From: Branchiostoma floridae
Taxonomy: Eukaryota > Chordata > Leptocardii > Amphioxiformes > Branchiostomatidae
NCBI RefSeq assembly: GCF_000003815.2
Contig: NC_049994.1
Coordinates: 6,298,980-6,352,542 of the forward strand
Direction: 5' to 3'
DNA: 53,563 nucleotides
The position numbers and the translations under genes were made by a program. Below the pieces are notes generated by a model. The model ran no database searches and was not told the origin of the DNA. It was given only the letters and a program-made list of their open reading frames with translations. This document shows positions 50,060 through 53,563 of the stretch, piece by piece; within the stretch, counting starts at the first letter, position 1, and each line of letters starts with the position of its first letter.

Positions 50060-52505
50060 TTGCAATTGGTATGCGATTTTCAGGTTTTGGAATCTTCTTG
50101 TCAAAGAAAAAACAAACTCTACAGGAAGTATTTAAAGAACCCCACACCAACAACTTTACAAAAATACAAAACGTATAGAAATAAATTCAATGGTTTGATT
50201 CGCTCGTCTAAGAGGCAATATTATCAGGATAGGTTTACAACTGTGTCAAACGATATACGTAATACTTGGAAACTTATAAATGAACTACTTAACAGAAAAA
50301 AGGCAAGTCCTACCCTCCCTTCTAAGTTTATGGACGGAGAAGATGAGATAACAAATCAGCAGAACATAGTCAACAAATTTAATGATTTTTTTGTGAATAT
50401 TGGCCCTTCTTTGGCAAAACAAATTGACAAAACTGACAATTCTCCCTTATCCTACCTGCAAAATGAATATCCAACCATCAGCTTGTTCGATGCCCCCAGC
50501 ACAGCGGAAATTCTTGACATAATTCTTAATTTAAAAAATGCAGCACCTGGTAAAGATGAAATCCATGCCTCACTTTTGAAAAAGGTTGCATCAGAAATTG
50601 TAGAACCCATTACTTATGTCTTTAAAACTTCCATTGAAACCGGTAAAGTACCCTCTGACTTAAAAGTAGCCAAAGTTATTCCTCTTTACAAATCTGGAAA
50701 TTCCTGTCTGTTTACAAATTATCGACCCATATCTATATTACCCGTATTTTCAAAAATCTTAGAAAAAGTAGTGTACAAAAGAATCTTAAAGCACCTAGAT
50801 GACAATAATATTCTATATACACATCAATATGGCTTCCGGAAAAACTATTCTACTTATATGCCCCTTATACAACTCATAGAAAAAATTACATCAGCCCTGG
50901 AAAATAAAGAATTCACCATTGGAATATTCCTTGACCTATCCAAAGCGTTCGACACAGTTGATCACAACATTCTACTTGACAAACTCAACACATATGGTTT
51001 CAAAGGCTCTGTACTTAAATGGTTAAAAGATTATCTGTCAGAGAGAACGCAGTATGTTTCTAATAACAGTTTTGTCTCGTCCCAGAAATTTGTTACATGT
51101 GGTGTCCCGCAAGGCTCCATACTAGGACCTCTTTTATTTTTGATTTATGTAAACGACCTTCCCATGATATCAGACAAATTTTTCGCCTTAATATTTGCAG
51201 ATGACACCAATCTTTTTATGTCACATAAAAATTTTGATACACTCATTTCAACAATTAACGATGAACTTTGCAAATTAAATCAGTGGTTTAAGTCAAATAA
51301 GTTATCCCTAAATATAGACAAAACAAATTTCATCATTTTCACAGGAAGAAATAAGAAATACAGTAAAGAAATGGCAAAGTTACACATAGATAATAAACCC
51401 ATTAAACAGGTAAGCAACGCACGGTTTTTAGGAGTCGTTATAGATGAAAAACTCACGTGGAAGTTTCACATAGACATCATTTGTAAGAAAATTGCTAAGA
51501 ATATTGGTATCATAAGAAAAGTCGCAAACTGCCTATCTCGTAAAATATTTATGACTCTTTACTACAGCTTGATATACCCCTACTTAACATACTGCAATAA
51601 TCTGGGCTAGTACTTACACTACCTCACTAAAACCACTGCACCTACTACAAAAACGTTTTGTTAGAATTGCATCAAACGCCTCTTTTATAGCAAATTCAGC
51701 AACTTTTTTTCACAATCTGAAGATTTTGACAGTATACGACATAAACAAATTGCAGTCAGCCATTTTCGTCCATAAAGTTATTCACAATAATTCTTTCTTA
51801 CCAGTCCTATATAAAGACATTTTTAAGTACAACGCAGATATTCACAATCACAGTACAAGGCAGCAAAACAGTCTTAGACCTATCAAAACAAAATCGAACC
51901 TAACACAATTTACTATAATGTTTAGAGGCCCATCCATATGGAACACTCTAAGTCTTTCCCCACGAAATTGTCAGTCCCTTTCCATTTTCAAGAAACGTAT
52001 GAAAAACAACCTTATAGAGAAGCCAACTATTTACTCCTGATTTGTTTTTTTCCTTGTTTTTGATCATGTTATGCTCAATTATCATTTAGTATTATACCGT
52101 GTATTTGGTGCTTGTTTGCAGTCTTTGCACCCATTGTCTTGGTTATCTGTATTTGCTTTCATTTTGTTTTGCTAGCATGATTAATTGTATGATTTTGACT
52201 AACTTCTTTATGATCTGTTGATCATGTTTAGTTTTGTCTAATTTCAGTTTTTGATGTTAAGATTAATTGTAACGTTGTGTATGATCACTGAGTTATATTA
52301 TTTTCACTTGGTTTATTATTGTTCGATGTATAATCTTCATGACCATTTAATTGTATCATGATTTGTATATTTTGATGGGGGGAGAGTTTGTATAAGCCAC
52401 ATGGCTTTTTTCTCCCCCCTTGCACGTTCTGTTGTATTCTATAATTTTCTGTATGTATCATTTTTTAAAGTGCAAAATAAACTCAATCAAACTCAATCAA
52501 TCAAA
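50060..52505 (+). mobile_element. CR1/jockey-type non-LTR retrotransposon, 5'-truncated
   Basis: The element lies in the intron upstream of the last M2 exons of the - strand gene, in antisense orientation. It starts inside ORF2 (endonuclease missing) and runs through RT and the C-terminal domain to a 3' UTR. It ends with aataaactcaatcaaactca and atcaatcaaaa (52478-52505), a CR1-like tail of short repeats. There is no poly-A. I see no clear target-site duplication. Confidence 0.9.
50087..52040 (+). pseudogene. Reverse transcriptase ORF2 of the CR1/jockey-type element
   Basis: The linker [20 protein letters not shown] leads into the RT: PGKDEIHASLLKKVA, VAKVIPLYKSG then NYRPISILPVFSKILEKVVY, DLSKAFDTVDHNILLDKL (first Asp near 50953), GVPQGSILGPLLFLIYVNDL (51100-51160), FADDTNLF (catalytic Asp pair, 51192-51216), then FLGVVIDEKLTWKFHI. 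The frame breaks at 51608 (TAG): one missing base near 51603 shifts it, and the C-terminal part resumes and stays open through SIWNTLSLSPRNCQSLSIFK to a stop at 52038. Only this one break mars an otherwise intact RT, so the insertion looks fairly young. The ATG at 50033 lies in host sequence and is not the element's start. Confidence 0.9.
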
Positions 52506-52509
52506 AAGA

Positions 52510-53030
52510 ACAGAGGGACACTCTCCGTCTCCTGCGTCTTGACTTCTCACAAGATTTCTAGACTCCTCATGCATAGAAAAGGTATAGAGAATGTATCGCC
52601 TAATTTGCATGTATAAATTTAAAGTGTGCAAGCGTCTCAGATCCAGTAATTACCTTACTCCTGATATTACACTATATCAGTACAAATACATCATCCCTGA
52701 CATCCGCCCTGTGTAAAATATTGCTCTCATCTTTGGGCAGTCGCCCCGAAGGACTGTCTCCAACTATTGGGCCGCATTCAACTGAGAATTTGGCTATCAG
52801 TTGGAATCAAAACTAGACCCCCTCTCTCATAGGCAAAACGTTGCCTACCTGTCTTTCTATTCGTACTTTCGTGGCCATGCTCCCATGATCTTACACTACG
52901 TGTCCCTCCATTGACAGCCTTTGACTTTTCTGCCATACTTGATTTTTTTCTGTAACTCACATCGTTATACATGGTTGCACTGTTCAATTACCAATGTCAA
53001 AGTCCTTTTACAGCAACAGATTCTTTCGAC
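52510..53030. other. Unassigned sequence between retroelements
   Basis: Short broken frames only; I see no ACE exon here, so the 5' half of the - strand gene must lie to the right of the window or be lost. Confidence 0.35.
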
Positions 53031-53033
53031 ATA

Positions 53034-53190
53034 CAGTAGAAGCCGTTTAATTGCACAGCCTATTTGCCAGGGTATTTCGTGAAATTATCCGTATGGTGCA
53101 ATAATGCGATGTTACCCAGCAGGACCGCACCGGTTTGGGATTTTGGGCTTTCGTGCAGTTAACAGAAGTGTGCGTAATCCGTTGTGCAAT
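53034..53190 (-). mobile_element. CAGTAGAAG MITE, copy 3, truncated by a LINE tail
   Basis: It starts cagtagaagccgtttaattg after TA. It contains, in opposite orientation to copies 1 and 2, tgcagttaacagaagtgtgc and gtaatccgttgtgcaat, and stops at 53190 where a 23-base poly-T begins. The missing end would be only about 18 bases. Confidence 0.8.
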
Positions 53191-53563
53191 TTTTTTTTTT
53201 TTTTTTTTTTTTTACTTTGAGGTCACCGCAAAACAAGGCTCGTGGAGCCACTCAAGCGTTTTGGGTTACGTTACTGAATTGTGAAGAGAGATGTTTGTTT
53301 ACCCTTAATTTGAACAGTTTCAGGCTGTACTCTGTGGGGAAGCAAGTCCGTGGAAGCTTATTCCATAGCGATGTTGTTCTAGGAAAAAAGCTCTGAGCGT
53401 GGAACTTCCTCCTGTTAGGTGGATTGTGGAGGAAAAAAGGATGATTTGTTTCCGTGGAAGTGGCTAAACGGGTTCTTGCTGTGAAGGTTCGTATTGAAGG
53501 CACAAGTGAATGAAGTTCTGCCGAGCATTTACCATGGAAGTACCGATAGAAAAGTGCTAGGCT
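53191..53563 (-). pseudogene. LINE ORF2 C-terminus with poly-A tail, runs off the window
   Basis: On the minus strand the frame reads MPSIRTFTARTRLATSTETN, then NRRKFHAQSFFPRTTSLWNK, LPRTCFPTEYSLKLFKLRVN, KHL, ending at a stop near 53252. The pattern R.F...R...LWNKLP......LFK..V..HL is the C-terminal hallmark of CR1/L2/RTE-like LINEs. A 23-base poly-A (poly-T at 53191-53213 on the + strand) follows 40 bases on. The body of the element is beyond the window. Confidence 0.65.

Noticed and set aside
50033-50086. Start of the RT open frame at ATG 50033
   Set aside because: The first codons lie in the host intron next to the ACE exon edge; similarity to retrotransposon ORF2 begins only at about codon 19, so this is not the native start.

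Overview
The window looks like a repeat-rich metazoan assembly scaffold, most likely an amphioxus (Branchiostoma) or a close invertebrate chordate. The reasons are intron-rich genes with GT-AG junctions, chordate-like ACE exons, dense non-LTR retrotransposon debris of the CR1/jockey and L1/Tx1 types, Tigger/pogo transposase relics and many short inverted-repeat elements. The species is an inference; no bacterial operons, rRNA genes or CRISPR are present. Two runs of N (30061-30160 and 34648-34959) are assembly gaps.

Layout. (1) About 1-22.2 kb is a graveyard of broken mobile elements on the + strand: Cys-rich ORF copies, ORF1/gag-like fragments, endonuclease and reverse transcriptase fragments of one L1/Tx1-like family, CR1-like RT tails, and at least five Tigger/pogo fragments, with direct and tandem duplications. 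(2) About 22.2-31.3 kb holds little host coding sequence. It has a MITE, a degenerate L1/Tx1 ORF1 split by a 1.76 kb insertion carrying a perfect 540 bp tandem duplication, a roughly 105 bp minisatellite array, and an endonuclease head joined to an RT tail. A 99 bp inverted repeat flanks 7.4 kb here. (3) 32.0-43.5 kb is a single-domain angiotensin-converting-enzyme gene (peptidase M2) on the + strand. I reconstruct it completely from signal peptide to stop, and every splice phase agrees. (4) 45.6-50.0 kb is the 3' half of a second ACE-like gene on the - strand. It ends in two LDL-receptor class A modules and a hydrophobic C-terminus like a GPI-anchor signal. The two genes are tail to tail. (5) 50.1-52.5 kb is a 5'-truncated, nearly intact CR1/jockey-type retrotransposon, and 53.2 kb to the window end is the tail of another LINE on the - strand.

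The most interesting system is in the + strand ACE gene. The two consecutive exons that build the active site are each present twice, as two back-to-back pairs of apparently mutually exclusive exons (39552-39646 or 39697-39800, then 40261-40348 or 40799-40886). Within each pair the two copies have the same splice phases, and using both copies of a pair gives an early stop. Both copies of the zinc-site exon keep HEMGH while differing at many silent positions. This would allow four isoforms of one peptidase with different active-site walls. The + gene looks secreted and the - gene membrane-tethered, so the locus may make soluble, variable ACE beside an anchored LDLa-bearing ACE.
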